Shown here: piece after piece, positions 21,055-32,409 of the stretch
Layout: each line of letters begins with the position of its first letter
Numbering within the stretch: the stretch's first letter is position 1
Assembly (NCBI GenBank): GCA_964017045.1
Contig: OZ024809.1
Location: 11,600,307-11,664,306, forward strand
Direction of reading: 5' to 3'
Length of the DNA stretch: 64,000 bases
Source of the DNA: Omphiscola glabra
Taxonomy: Eukaryota; Mollusca; Gastropoda; Lymnaeidae
Notes under the pieces: generated by a model
The model's input: the letters and a program-made list of their open reading frames with translations, nothing else
Database searches by the model: none
What the model was told of the DNA's origin: nothing
Program-made: the position numbers and the translations under genes

Positions 21055-21297
21055 ATCAAATTGTTAACATCAAGTTCATCGCATTGTTAACATCAAGCCC
21101 ATCGCATTGTTAACATCAAGCTCATCGCGTTGTTAACATCAAGTTCATCGCATTGTTAACATCAAGCCCATCGCATTGTTAACATCAAGCTCATCACGTT
21201 GTTAACATCAAGTTTATCACATTGTTAACATAAAGTTCATCGCATTGTTAACATCAAGCCCATCGCATTGTTAACATCAAGCTCATCGCATTGTTAC
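21055..21297. repeat. 23-bp minisatellite, about 10.5 copies
   Basis: The core is CATTGTTAACATCAAGCTCA followed by TCG. Copies vary as TTCA, CCCA and CTCA, and the TTCA-CCCA-CTCA order recurs, giving a 69-bp higher-order unit. Each copy contains GTTAAC. Confidence 0.96.
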
Positions 21298-21575
21298 AAC
21301 AGAGGCCCTAATGTGGCACACAACAACAGGACCCCTCATGTGGCCAACTACAACAGGTGCCCAAATGTGGCCCACTACAATAGGATCCCTAATGTGGCCC
21401 ACTACAACAGCGGCCCTAATGTGACATACTACAACAGGTGCCTTAATTTGGCCCACTACAATAGGAGCCCTAATGTGGCGCACTAGAACAGGGACCCTAA
21501 TGTGGCCCACTAGAAAAGGGACCCTAATGTGGCCCACAACAACAGGGGCGCTAATGTTGCCCACTACAACAGGAG
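21297..21575. repeat. 27-bp minisatellite, about 10 copies
   Basis: The core is TGTGGCCCACTACAACAGG followed by a variable segment ending CCCTAA. It starts directly where the 23-bp array ends, with no spacer. Confidence 0.95.
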
Positions 21576-21600
21576 GTTACCAGCAATAAATCACGTTCAA

Positions 21601-21722
21601 CATTTGGACGACGCACAGGAACAAATCCACAAACACAGCCACACATAATACAGGAACAAATACACAAACACAGTCACACATAATACAGGAACAAATACAC
21701 AAACACAGCCACATTTAATAAT
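21601..21722. repeat. 35-bp minisatellite, about 3.4 copies
   Basis: The core is AACAAATACACAAACACAGC followed by CACACATAATACAGG. Confidence 0.93.
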
Positions 21723-21724
21723 AC

Positions 21725-21865
21725 ATGTTTACTTTATACACCAGCCTATATACAAATGTACACGTACGCCCACTTACAAAATCAAGCACACATACCCACA
21801 CACCCATGCACACCTACATGAAAGCCACACACAATCACACACACAACTGACCTACTAACAAGCAC
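21725..21865. repeat. CA-rich low-complexity tract
   Basis: ACACAC-rich with irregular interruptions. Confidence 0.8.
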
Positions 21866-21983
21866 ACTGTATAAAAACCAAAACCAAGTCGAGACCGTGC
21901 TCAAACACACTGGTACTTTGCACACAATATTCCAATATTAGCCTGATTCCCTGGCCGTGCCAGCCATTATGAGGCCATGCCTG

Positions 21984-22074
21984 CTATTGTCCAGGCAGCC
22001 ATTGTGCCCATTGCTTTGGAAGCTCCGAGCTCCATTTTTCCGGGCCATGAGCCATTGTTCCCGCGGACCATTGT
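21984..22074. promoter_or_regulatory. Cluster of SOX-type motifs
   Basis: CTATTGT at 21984 and CCATTGT at 21999, 22052 and 22068 fit the SOX HMG-box consensus (ACAAT on the other strand). They form two pairs with 15- and 16-bp spacing. The stretch is non-repetitive and more GC-rich than its surroundings. Enhancer activity is only an inference. Confidence 0.3.
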
Positions 22075-22519
22075 CTGATTTCTGTGAAGCTCTGAAACGT
22101 GGTGCAGGCGCTGGGTCTTGATTTCATTACCACTGCCAAGCCTCTGCGAGCCTGGAGTGTGTGACGAGCGCGAGCCTTGAGTGGGGGGGGGGGGGCACTG
22201 CTACCCTGGAGTGGGGGACGAATGTTCTGGATTGCCTCCGGGAAAGGCTGGACAAGACAAAACAACGAGGGTTCTGGTACTAATGAGGTACAGGACTAGA
22301 ACATTTCGTGAATCTCAGATATTTTATTTTAGATTTAAAAGACGGTCATAAAACGAGCGTACACGCAACAGAACTGGATAAGTTCTTCGCTTGATAGTGA
22401 CAATAGTAAAGTCAGGGACGGCTGGGCTCAAGAGAAGCTTTTCTATGATGAATTGAAGGGTGACTATTGTAAAGTGAAGCTTGCTGGGGTGACGGGAAGG
22501 AATGTAGACTGAAGGAATG
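22075..22519. other. No gene seen
   Basis: GC-balanced, then AT-rich. A G-run lies at 22182-22193. No recognisable coding. Confidence 0.5.
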
Positions 22520-24012
22520 AGTTGATTTAATGTAAGTATGGATAAATGTTATGTAAGAATGAGGGATGGGCTGATTTAGTGAAAGGAAGGGTGAATGGTT
22601 TGATGGGATGAGTTGATTCAGTGAAGGGGAGAATGAATGGATTGAAGGGATGAGTTGATTTAGTGAAGGGATGAGTTGATTTAGTGAAGGGATGCGTTGA
22701 TTTAGTGAAGTGGAGAATGAATGGACTGAAGTGATGAGTTGATTTAGTGAAGGGATGAGTTGATTTAGTGAAGGGATGAGTTGATTTAGTAAAGGGGAGA
22801 ATGAATGGACTGAAGGGGTGAGTTGATTTAGTGAAGGGATTAGTTGATTTAGTGAAGGGATGAGTTGATTTAGTGAAGGGATGAGTTGATTTAGTGAAGG
22901 GAAGAATGAATGGACTGAAGGGATGAGTTGATTTAGTGAAGGGATGAGTTGATTTAGTGAAGGGGAGAATGAATGGACTGAAGGGATGAGTTGATTTAGT
23001 GAAGGGATGAGTTTATTTAGTGAAGGGATGAGTTGATTTAGTGAAGGGATGAGTTGAATTAGTGAAGGGATGAGTTGATTTATTGAAGGGAAGAATGAAT
23101 GGACTGAAGGGATGAGTTGATTTAGTGAAGGGGAGAATGAATGGACTGAAGGGATGAGTTGATTTAGTGAAGGGATGAGTTGATTTAGTGAAGGGATGAG
23201 TTGATTTAGTGAAGGGATGAGTTGATTTAGTGAATGGGAGAATGAATGGACTGAAGGGATGAGTTGATTTAGAGAAGGGATGAGTTGATTTAGTGAAGGG
23301 ATGAGTTGATTTAGTGAAGGGATGAGTTGATTTATTGAAGGGAAGAATGAATGGACTGAATGGATGAGTTGATTTAAGGAAGGGAAGGGTGAGTTGATTT
23401 AGTGAATGGGAGAATGAATGGACTGAAGAGATGAGTTGTTTTAGTGAAGGGATGAGTTGATTTAGTGAAAGGATGAGTTGATTTAGTGAAGGGGAGAATG
23501 AATGGACTGAAGGGATGAGCTGATTTAGTGAAGGGATGAGTTGATTTAGTGAAGGGATGAGTTGATTTAGTGAAGGGAAGAATGAATAGACTGAAGGGAT
23601 GAGTTGATTTAGTGAAGGGATGAGTTGATTTAGTGAAGGGATGAGTTGATTTAGTGAAGGGAAGAATGAATGGAATGAAGGGATGAGTTGATTTAATGAA
23701 GGGAAGGGTGAGTTAATTTAGTGAATGTGAGAATGAATGGACTGAAGGGATGAGTTGATTTAGTGAAGGGATGAGTTGATTTAGTGAAAGGGAGAATGAA
23801 TGGACTGAAGGAATTAGTTGATTTAGTGAAGGGGTGAGTTGATTTAGTGAAGGGAAGAATGAATGGACTGAAGGGATGAGTTGATTTAATGAAGGGAAAG
23901 GTGAGTTGATTTAGTGAAGGGAAGAATGAATGGATTGAAGGGATTTGTTGATTTAGTGAAGGGATGGGTGAACGTATTGAAGGGATGAGTTGATTGATTG
24001 AAAGGAAGGGTG
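22520..24012. repeat. 21-bp minisatellite with two monomer types, about 70 copies
   Basis: Monomer A is GGGATGAGTTGATTTAGTGA plus one base. Monomer B, also 21 bp, has GAGAATGAATGGACTGAA. B is interspersed every two to six A units, forming irregular higher-order repeats. A GGGAAGGGTGAG variant appears near 23385, 23700 and 23890. Confidence 0.97.
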
Positions 24013-24360
24013 CACGGTTTTAAACTCACTAAAAGCAGATGTTGACTGACACTGTCAGAAGAACCTGGGACATGACTACTTCACTAAACACAAGATTCAT
24101 GCGGCAATATCTGCAAATACATGTGTTAATAATTAATTCAATAATTTTAATAGCTGTTTTGTGTGGTCATAGCTGAGAGTAAATCTTTCATAACTGTGTG
24201 ATCAGATCTTTCCAGGACCCACCGACCCCAACCACGACCCCCACCCCGATCTCCATCCCATCCCCAAATCCCAACCCCCCCAGTTTCTTTTTTTATAAAT
24301 TGAGAATCCCGGTGCTTTTTTGCCACATATCGTAAAACATTGCTCGCACATTGATAACTA
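24013..24360. other. No gene seen
   Basis: Short unique spacer with a C-rich patch (24215-24285). Confidence 0.5.
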
Positions 24361-25640
24361 TAGTGAGAAATCCAATAAATCTGGTGAGATATCAATAAAT
24401 CTGGTGAGATATCAATAAATCTGGTGAGATATCCAATAAATATGGTGAGTTATCCAATAAATCTGGTAAGTTATCCAATAAATCTGTTGAGATATCCAAT
24501 AAATATGGTGAGTTATCCAATAAATCTGGTAAGTTATCCAATAAATCTGATGAGATATCCAATAAATCTGGTGAGATATCCAATAAATTCTGTGAGATAT
24601 CCAATAAATCTGGTGAGATATCCAATAAATCTGGTGAGATATCCAATAAATCTGGTGAGATATCAATAAATATGGTGAGATATCCAATAAATCTGGTGAG
24701 ATATCCAATAAATCTGGTGAGTTATCCAATAAATCTGGTAAGTTATCCAATAAATCTGATGAGATATCCAATAAATCTGGTGAGATATCCAATAAATCTG
24801 GTGAGATATCCAATAAATCTGGTGAGATATCAATAAATCTGGTGAGATATCCAATAAATCTGGTGAGATATCCAATAAATCTGGTGAGATATCAATAAAT
24901 CTGGTGAGATATCAATAAATCTGGTGAGATATCAATAAATCTGGTGAGATATCAATAAATCTGGTGATATATCCAATAAATTTGGTGAGATATCCAATAC
25001 ATCTGGTGAGATATCAATAAATCTGGTGAGATATCAATAAATCTGGTGAGATATCCAATAAATCTGGTGAGATATCCAATAAATCTGGTGATATATCCAA
25101 TAAATCTGGTGAGATATCCAATAAATCTGGTGAGGTATCCAATAAATCTGGTGAGATATCCAATAAATCTGGTGAGCTATCCAATAAATCTGGTGAAATA
25201 TCCAATAAATCTGGTGAGATATCCAATAAATCTGTTGAGATATCCAATAAATCTGGTGAGATATCCAATAAATCTGGTGAGATATACAATAAATCTGGTG
25301 AGATATACAATAAATCTGTTGAGATATCCAATAAATCTGGTGAGATATCCAATAAATCTGGTGAGATATACAATAAATCTGGTGAGATATCCAATAAATC
25401 TGTTGAGATATCCAATAAATCTGGTGAGATATCCAATAAATCTGGTGAGATATCCAATAAATCTGGTGAGATATCCAATAAATCTGGTGAGATATCCAAT
25501 AAATCTGGTGAGATATACAATAAATCTGGTGAGATATACAATAAATCTGTTGAGATATCCAATAAATCTGGTGAGATATCCAATAAATCTGGTGAGATAT
25601 ACAATAAATCTGGTGAGATATCCAATAAATCTGGTGAGAT
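24361..25640. repeat. 21-bp minisatellite (AATAAA/GGTGAG unit), about 60 copies
   Basis: The unit is 21 bp, made of AATAAATCTGGTGAGATATC plus one base. Variants include GTTGAG, TATAC, a one-base-short form and GGTAAG. Each unit contains AATAAA and GGTGAG on the plus strand. A block at 25255-25400 recurs at 25490-25640, so segments were duplicated on top of the monomer repeat. Open frames of 200 or more codons on both strands come from the 21-bp period. Confidence 0.98.
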
Positions 25641-25752
25641 GTCCATGATGCGTAACGTAGAGTACTGTTGTTTAAAATCTTTACCAGTGGACTAAACAGG
25701 CAGTTCTCTAATAATTTATTTTCTGACAACTTAAGGCGTTGACCCAATTGTG

Positions 25753-26050
25753 ATTATACAGTGCCTAGACCCGCTGTGGCCTATGATTGTACAGGGCCTA
25801 GACCCGCTGAGGCGTGTGATTGTACAGTGCCTAGACCCGCTGTGGCCTGTGATTGTACAGTGCATAGACCCGCTGTGGCCTATGATTGTACAGGGCCTAG
25901 ACCCGCTGTGGCCTATGATTGTACAGTGCCTAGACCCGCTGTGATTGTACAGGGCCTAGACCCGCTGTGGCCTGTGATTGTACAGTGCCTAGACCCGCTG
26001 TGGCCTATGATTGTACAGGGCCTAGACCCGCTGTGGCCTATGATTGTACT
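25753..26050. repeat. 33-bp minisatellite, about 9 copies
   Basis: The core is CCTAGACCCGCTGTGGCCTA followed by TGATTGTACAG. One copy near 25930 lacks the TGTGGCC segment. Confidence 0.96.
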
Positions 26051-26172
26051 GGCAAAACCCATCAAGTGTTATCTTTCTTTGTTGTTGTTTTCTTCTTTTA
26101 TTTGTTGAACCTTTGTCCAAAGTAATTTTGTTGTATTTTTTTTCTATTTTATAGAACATTTGAAACGGAACC

Positions 26173-26975
26173 GGCTGCGATTTTACCACTAACGGTGCAC
26201 CAGGACCTGCCCCAATTGTACCACTAACGGTGCACCAGGACCTGTCCCAATTGTACCACTAACGGTGCACCAGGGCCTGCCCCGATTGTACCACTAACGG
26301 TGTACCAGGGCCTGCCCCGATTGTACCACTAACGATGCACCAGGACCTGCCCAATTGTACCAATAACGGTGTACCAGGGCCTGCCCCGATTGTACCACTA
26401 ACGATGCACCAGGACCTGCCCCAATTGTACCACTAACGATGCACCAGGACCTGCCCCGATTGTACCACTAACGGTGTACCAGGGCCTGTCCCGATTGTAC
26501 CACTAACGGTGTACCAGGGCCTGCCGCGATTGTACCACTAACGCTTGACCAGGGCCTGCCCCGATTGTACCACTAACGGTGTACCACGACCTGTTCCGAT
26601 TGTACCACTAAAGGAGTAGCAGGACCTGCTGCGATTGTACGACTTAAGGAGTACCAGGACCTGCTCCGATTGTACTACTAACGGTACACAAGGACCTTCT
26701 CCAATTGTTCCACTAGCGATGCACTAGGAACTGCCCTGATTGTACCATTAACGGTGCACCAGAACCTGAAGCGATTGTACAACTAACGGTGCACCAGGAC
26801 ATGCTCCAATTGTACCACTAATGGTGCACCAGGACATGCTCCAATTGTACCACTAACGGTGTACCAGGACCTGCTCCGATTGTACCACTAATGGTGTACC
26901 AGGACCTGCTCCAATTGTACCACTAACGTTGCACCAGGACCTGCTCCAATTGTACCATGAACGGTGTGCCAAGAT
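26173..26975. repeat. 35-bp minisatellite, about 23 copies
   Basis: The core is ATTGTACCACTAACGGTGCA followed by CCAGGACCTGCCC. Divergence rises toward the right edge, where units become hard to align. Confidence 0.96.
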
Positions 26976-27332
26976 CTGTATATGATTGAACCATCACATA
27001 TGTATTTACTTAGACCTGTCTGGATTGTACCATCCTGACTTGGATGGGAAACTCAGTGCTGTGCCAAGATCTGTCTTCGACTGTACCATCAATGATGTCC
27101 AAGATGACAAAATCCTTACGGCACGCTAACACGTCGGGTCACCTGGCATGGTGTTGTCTCGACCACAGGACAGTCGATGGCGGACAGTTTGACCCTGGGG
27201 TCACATGAAACAACCTTATCGTGAAATCAAATTCATCCATCCAAACGAAAACACTTAGATAGGTCTGTTGGTCAGCTCAAGAACGATCATATGCACAGAC
27301 TATTCCGGTAGAGAATCATGTCACTGTAATAA
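26976..27332. other. No gene seen
   Basis: The left part is decayed 35-bp repeat (CTGTACCATCAATGATG near 27075); the rest is unique with no recognised coding. Confidence 0.5.
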
Positions 27333-27460
27333 TGTCCTCAGTGACTGGCCGGGGGTCATCCATATTGTCAATAGTGACTGGCCGGGGGTCATCCATAATG
27401 TCCTCAGTGACTGGCTGGGGGTCATCCATATTGTCAATATTGACTGGCCCGGGGGTTAAG
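27333..27460. repeat. 33-bp minisatellite, about 4 copies
   Basis: The core is GTGACTGGCCGGGGGTCATC followed by CATATTGTCAATA or CATAATGTCCTCA in alternation. Confidence 0.94.
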
Positions 27461-27557
27461 TCTCTTGCCTCTACTACTATGTCACAGACACCAAATTGGA
27501 CACAAGTTTATTGATTTATGGAAGCACCATGTGTGTCTTTAGATTTATCAGGGATAA

Positions 27558-27852
27558 CTCTACATCAATTAGGTCAGTGTCTACAAGAATCAGGTCAATA
27601 TCTAATTAAATCAGTTCAGTGTCTACGTCGATCAGGTCAGTGGCTACAAGAATCAGGTCAATATCTACTTAGATCAGTTCGTTGTCTACGTCGACCAGGT
27701 CAGTGGCTACAAGAATCAGCTCAATATCTACTTAGATCAGTTCGGTGTCTACGTCGACCAGGTCAGTGGCTACAATCATCAGGTCAATATCTACGTGGAC
27801 CAGTTCGGTGTCTACGTCAACCAGGTCAGTGTCTACGTAGATCAGTTGGTTA
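27558..27852. repeat. 21-bp repeat organised as a 63-bp higher-order unit
   Basis: Three 21-bp monomer types follow each other: GGTCAGTGGCTACAAGAATC, GGTCAATATCTACTTAGATC and GTTCGGTGTCTACGTCGACC (each plus one base). The triplet recurs about 4.5 times. Confidence 0.94.
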
Positions 27853-27984
27853 TTTCATTCAAAATTAGTCTGTGTGCTGAAGGGCGGACCTCTGAGGAAA
27901 TGTTCATAAATTATTCGGTTAAATCTTCTTAGTTGTGAAAATATAATTTTGTTGATAATGTGTTGATTCATCCAATCACAGGAA

Positions 27985-28190
27985 CAACACTGGATTACGT
28001 GTGGATTATTTTGGATTGCAAAAATATATATATATATTTACACACATAAAATCATGGAATTATCACGGATACACTAATTGGCATCGCATCCATATATCTA
28101 AACTTGGATAATTGTGGTGAATACAATGTGGATTATTGACTTCTCTGTGGATGAGTTATTTTGGATTAACATTATCGATATGGGATTAAA
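27985..28190. repeat. GGATTA-rich decayed repeat
   Basis: GGATTA appears about five times in 200 bases (TGGATTACG, TGGATTATT, TGGATTATTG, TGGATTAAC, GGGATTAAA). TAATCC is the core site of OTX/bicoid-type homeodomains. The irregular spacing also fits an old minisatellite like 10390-10745. Confidence 0.4.
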
Positions 28191-28426
28191 TGCAGAATTG
28201 TGATTAAATGTGTGATACTTAAGTAATACCTACATACGTACGATACTTAGTATCTATCCTCTCATTTGTGACACTCACTAGATAGCGTCCTTTTCGTTGC
28301 GCGGGGAATAAATTCTTACTGAGGATATTTATCACGGGAATCTGCAGCTATTTCTTACGCAATTTCTTACAATTCTGAACCTCGGATTAGATCAGCGCTC
28401 ACGAAATGGATGTGATTGGAAGAAAC

Positions 28427-28437
28427 AAGATGGCGGC
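28427..28437 (+). promoter_or_regulatory. YY1-like motif AAGATGGCGGC
   Basis: A perfect match to the extended YY1 motif, in a locally GC-rich patch (28425-28500). Such sites often sit just downstream of a transcription start in animals. No transcript is visible, so this is a single-motif call. Confidence 0.25.
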
Positions 28438-28651
28438 CGTCCCGGTCGTGGATATTTAGGGTGAGCCGGTTGCAGTTTGTTTATACCCAGCCTGGGTCCG
28501 GGTAGATTGGGGCTATAACTGGTTTTAACACACAAAAAATAGAGTTATCTTCTCATTTTCTATAATGTGTTTCACCGAATGGTGGACAAGTGAAAACTTC
28601 GTGCATTCGAATCAGTAGCGAACACCAAGCAATGCAAGTACCATCCTAAAT

Positions 28652-28790
28652 GAGTGGTTCTCAAATCTTTATATTGCCGCGACCCCCCCTTGCTAACACC
28701 CTTTTGCCAACATTTGCCCAGTTTGCCCAGTTTGCCCAGTTTGCCCAGTGGCGGGGACCCACAACCAGAGTTAAACCTTGAAATTGAGAA
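28652..28790 (+). mobile_element. hAT MITE end fragment
   Basis: GAGTGGTTCTCAAATCTTTA followed by TATTGCCGCGACCCCCC is the usual form of a hAT left end (CAGTGGTTCTCAAACTTT, GCCGCGACCCCC). The expected right end GAGAACCACTG is not found. Confidence 0.6.
28705..28752. repeat. 9-bp repeat TTTGCCCAG, about 5 copies
   Basis: It is nested within the hAT-like fragment. Confidence 0.95.
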
Positions 28791-28799
28791 ACGGGTGTT

Positions 28800-29590
28800 G
28801 AGAGAAAGGGTGGGGGGGGGGGAAGGTGGCAGAATTTGCACATCAGTTAGGAATTTTCTGTGTGCGCTGCCAACTTTTAAGTTAAAGCTAAAAAAATAAC
28901 TAAAATAATTTAGATGATAAACATCATGTAATTCTTAAAAGGTTAACGAAAAGTGCCAATATATATATATAGCAGTGATGAAGTCAAATTGTTGTCGCAA
29001 TAAGAAACAAGACCAATTCCTTTAATTAATCTTTTCATTTTTATTTTTTTTTTTAAATGCCCCCAGTTCGTGTTAACTAGACCCCCAACCCACCCCCGAC
29101 CCCCCCCCCCCCAAAACCCCCCAATTCCTCCAACCCACCCACCCCCTAGTTGCCCCCGATCAATTTATGTCACACCCCTGTACTATATTTTAATATTCAT
29201 ATATCTCACCCCCCACCCCCCCCCCACCCCATTTTAAACTCGGATTTATTACATCAAATTTAAATGGTAACTATTTCCGTTAAATAAAACAAAATTTTAC
29301 GCAGCAAACGCATTTGCGGTATTTTTGAGACCCTCATATAGCGCCATTATAGGGAATTATATTTTGCGCCAATTGTGTAGAACAAGATCCACTGGCTTTA
29401 TTTTTGACACAATTTGGGTGTAAACATTATAGAAAAGAAAAAGATAGATATTTTTTTATATTATTTTACCAATATGACCCGGTTCCAATTTTTCCGGGTT
29501 CAGGTGTGTATGCACCAGGTGTGCTAATAATTGACATTTCAGTAGCCGGCTCAGCCCGAATTGATATAAATGGACCACACCAATGTAAGT
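28800..29590. other. No gene seen; homopolymer-rich
   Basis: C-runs at 29090-29110 and 29200-29225, T-runs and AT-rich sequence; no coding recognised. Confidence 0.5.
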
Positions 29591-30829
29591 ATATTGTCTG
29601 TCTTTTGAAATATTTAACTTTTTTATCAGCGACTTAATTGTAATCTCGACCACGGTTAATTCGCCAACCCTATTAAGTCGACGTTTTTGAAGTGGAACCG
29701 CCAAATTCTCTCTTTGTCTTAGCATTTTCTCATCGGTTATGTCGATTCTTTTATGTCGCCGAACCCTAATATCTCGAGCACTAAAGATGGCCAAATTTGC
29801 CACTTAACGTTGGTTATCTCGATCCCCGTGACCAATCGCCAGCTTTTGAAAAGTTAGTTATCGATGCCACTTCACCATCTCACTTCCGTATTTTCGCGTT
29901 TGTATCGACAATCCCATCTTAGCAGTGCATTGTTGGTTGTCAAGAAAATTTGTGGCATACGAGACACATGGGTAGGGATTGCGCGGGGCCCAGTCTGAGT
30001 AGGAATAAGGATAATAAGTGAAAATTAAGATTTTGTATTAGAAAATAAATTCGGGGCGGGGCCTATGAAAGTGCGGGGCCCATTGCGGCCGCATAGGTTG
30101 CAGTGGCCAAAGGCCGGCCATGGGTAGGGGGATTGGTAGGTGTGTCAAAGGTTATAAAAATATCACCGCAACGTATCGTATTGATCGTGATGGTCATATT
30201 GTTGCTTTGAGTGTCACAGTGAACTAGCTATCTGCGGGTGGGGGGAGGTTGGTTCCGCCGAGCGAAATAATGACGTCACAGCACGGAAAGACGTGTTGGC
30301 GGACTACAGCGTGTTGTGACTATGTCATGTTAAATATTACCACTACAGCGATCTCTTTATGAAAACACAAAGCAATAGTATACGCAGTGGCGTAGCGAGC
30401 TTAACAATACCTTTTTAGCGCCCCCCCCCTCTATTCGAAAACCATACAATATTATATGTAAAATATACTATTTGGCGCCCCTTTGTGAGTAGCGCCCGGG
30501 GCATGATGCCCCCTTGCCCCCCCTCGCTACGTGACTGTTTATACGGGCATACGATAACTGCGAACATGTTGTTAGCAAACATGTATGTACATTTTTATAA
30601 CATGCCGATCGCTTCATCAAACAAATAACGGCAATGCTGTTGTGTAAAAAAACCCTCCAAAAACACGTGCATGTACATTCTCATTTATTAACGCACATCA
30701 TGTATATAAAGACATTTCAAGCACATGTTAATATATTGATGCCATATTGGTTTTCGTTTATCTCGATCCTCGGTTATCTCGACACCTTTTGGCATACCCC
30801 GTAGCCGTCGACATAACCGGGTTCTACTG
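29590..30829 (-). mobile_element. Possible pogo/Tigger-like element remains (right end clear)
   Basis: On the minus strand the sequence from 30829 reads CAGTAGAACCCGGTTATGTC, then GACGGCTACGGGG and CGAGATAACCGAGG, preceded by TA. CAGTAGAACC ends with a TA target and GAGATAA-type subterminal repeats are usual for pogo/Tigger (Tc1/mariner superfamily). TATCTCGA and TATGTCGA-like motifs also fill 29640-29830. I could not find the opposite terminus, and no transposase coding is visible. A younger MITE (30385-30537) lies inside. Confidence 0.5.
30385..30537 (+). mobile_element. hAT-type MITE, CAGTGGCGTAGCGAG family, copy 1
   Basis: It starts CAGTGGCGTAGCGAGC and ends CTCGCTACGTGACTG. Flanks AGTATACG and TTTATACG share six of eight bases, a decayed 8-bp target duplication. 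The interior (GCGCCCGGGGCATGATGCCC) matches the copy at 63276-63462. Confidence 0.85.
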
Positions 30830-30884
30830 TACTTAAATTTTATCATTATTGTTCGATTCTATTTGACATGTGAAAAAAGTCCTT

Positions 30885-31170
30885 TTAAGTGACCAGACAC
30901 AGTGAAGTGACCAGATACAGTGAAGTAACCAGACACAGAGAAGTGACCAGACACGATGAAGTGATCAGACACGGTGAAGTGATCAGTCATGGTGAAGTGA
31001 CCAGACACGGTGAAGAGACCAGACACAGAAAAGTTACCAGACACGGTGAAGTGACCAGACACGGTGAGTGACCAGACACAGTGAAGAGACCAGACACAGA
31101 CAAGGGAGCAGACACGGCCAAGTGACCAGACACAGAAAAGTGATCAGACACGGCGAAGTGGTCATAAAGA
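30885..31170. repeat. 18-bp minisatellite, about 16 copies
   Basis: The core is GTGACCAGACACGGTGAA, with ACAGAGAA and ACAGAAAA variants. The right half mixes 17-18-bp units. Confidence 0.95.
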
Positions 31171-31783
31171 GCTGTTATTTCATCAATGCCGTCAAATTAT
31201 TATTTTTAAGAATTCGGTCACCCTGGTGAGCCACACACCATTTTTAGCCACGCCGACAGGGCAGGAAATGAAATGTGAGAAGCACTTATCTATGTTAAGT
31301 CACTATTTCGGCTAAAACATGCTTTTTAATATTATTACCCCTATATTTCTAGGCTCGATATACCTTTATTTACTAGACTTAATCACTGATTGCTGTTCAT
31401 TTTCAAATAGCCCAATTTTCTTTAATAACAGGGGGAATCACTTGTGCAATAGATATATATTGTAAAAATATTTTAGTTATTTCCCCTTTTAAAATGTTTC
31501 TTTTTTTTTTTTTTTAAATATTCTTTGAAAAGGCTTTTTTAATTTTACTATTTCTTTTAATTGAACTCTTCTTTTATTTTTTTATTTTGCCACCTTAAAT
31601 ATTATCAAACAGATTCTTAAACTGTAAGCAAGAAATTGTAAAATGTCCTAAAACCTTTCCTGTTGAAACAACTTTGCCAACCAGAAATATTGAAGTATTT
31701 CCTTGATTTGGGTTTTTTTTTGTTTTTTTTTTAATATTAACCTGTTGTTGATCTGTTTAAATTTTTTATACTCACTGAAAATA
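31171..31783. other. No gene seen; strongly AT-rich
   Basis: T-rich tracts (31500-31515, 31710-31735); no coding recognised. Confidence 0.5.
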
Positions 31784-32054
31784 AACTTGTGTCTATAACT
31801 AAAAATATTTTAAATTAACGACATTTTTTTTAAAAAAAGCAATCTTCTTTAAATATTAAATTTCATTACTTGCATAGTGTTAAAATTGTTCTCACTGCCT
31901 CCGATGCCATAACATGAAAATTAACTTGTGTCTATAACTAAAAATATTTTAAATTAACGAATTTTTTTTAAAAAAAAGCAATCTTCTTTAAATATTAAAG
32001 TTCATTACTTGCATAGTGTTAAAATTGTTCTCGGTGCCTCCGATGCCATAACAT
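31784..32054. repeat. 139-bp direct duplication, 2 copies
   Basis: AACTTGTGTCTATAACTAAA starts at 31784 and again at 31923, and the following sequence through CCTCCGATGCCATAACATG repeats with few changes. The end of each copy is a unit of the next minisatellite. Confidence 0.95.
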
Positions 32055-32275
32055 GGTGCCACTCATACCAGACATGGTGCCTCCCATGCCAGACATGGTG
32101 CCACCCATACCAGACATGGTGCCACCCATACCAGACATGGTGCCTCTCATGCCATAACATGGTGCCTCCCATGCCAAACATGGGGCCTCCCATGCCATAA
32201 CATGGTGCCGCCTATGCCATAACATGGTGCCGCCTATGTCAGTCATGGTGACTTCCATGGTGGTACTTGAGCTTA
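32040..32275. repeat. 21-bp minisatellite, about 11 copies
   Basis: The core is CATGGTGCCACCCATACCAG plus one base, with CATAA variants. Degenerate copies continue to about 32395 (AGACATGGTGCC). Confidence 0.95.
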
Positions 32276-32409
32276 CCGCGCAATGAGAATACAAAACCAT
32301 TTTCGTTGCCAGACATGGTGCCCCTCCATGCAAAGCAGGGTGCCTCCACAGCAAGACATGGTGCCATTATTTCCAGTAATGGTGCCGCCATGTTGGTTCT
32401 TGAGTACCG

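Noticed and set aside
24361..25747. Long open frames of 200-237 codons on both strands
   Set aside because: They follow exactly from a 21-bp unit with no stop codon. Both strands and more than one frame are open, and the peptides are pure 7-residue repeats.
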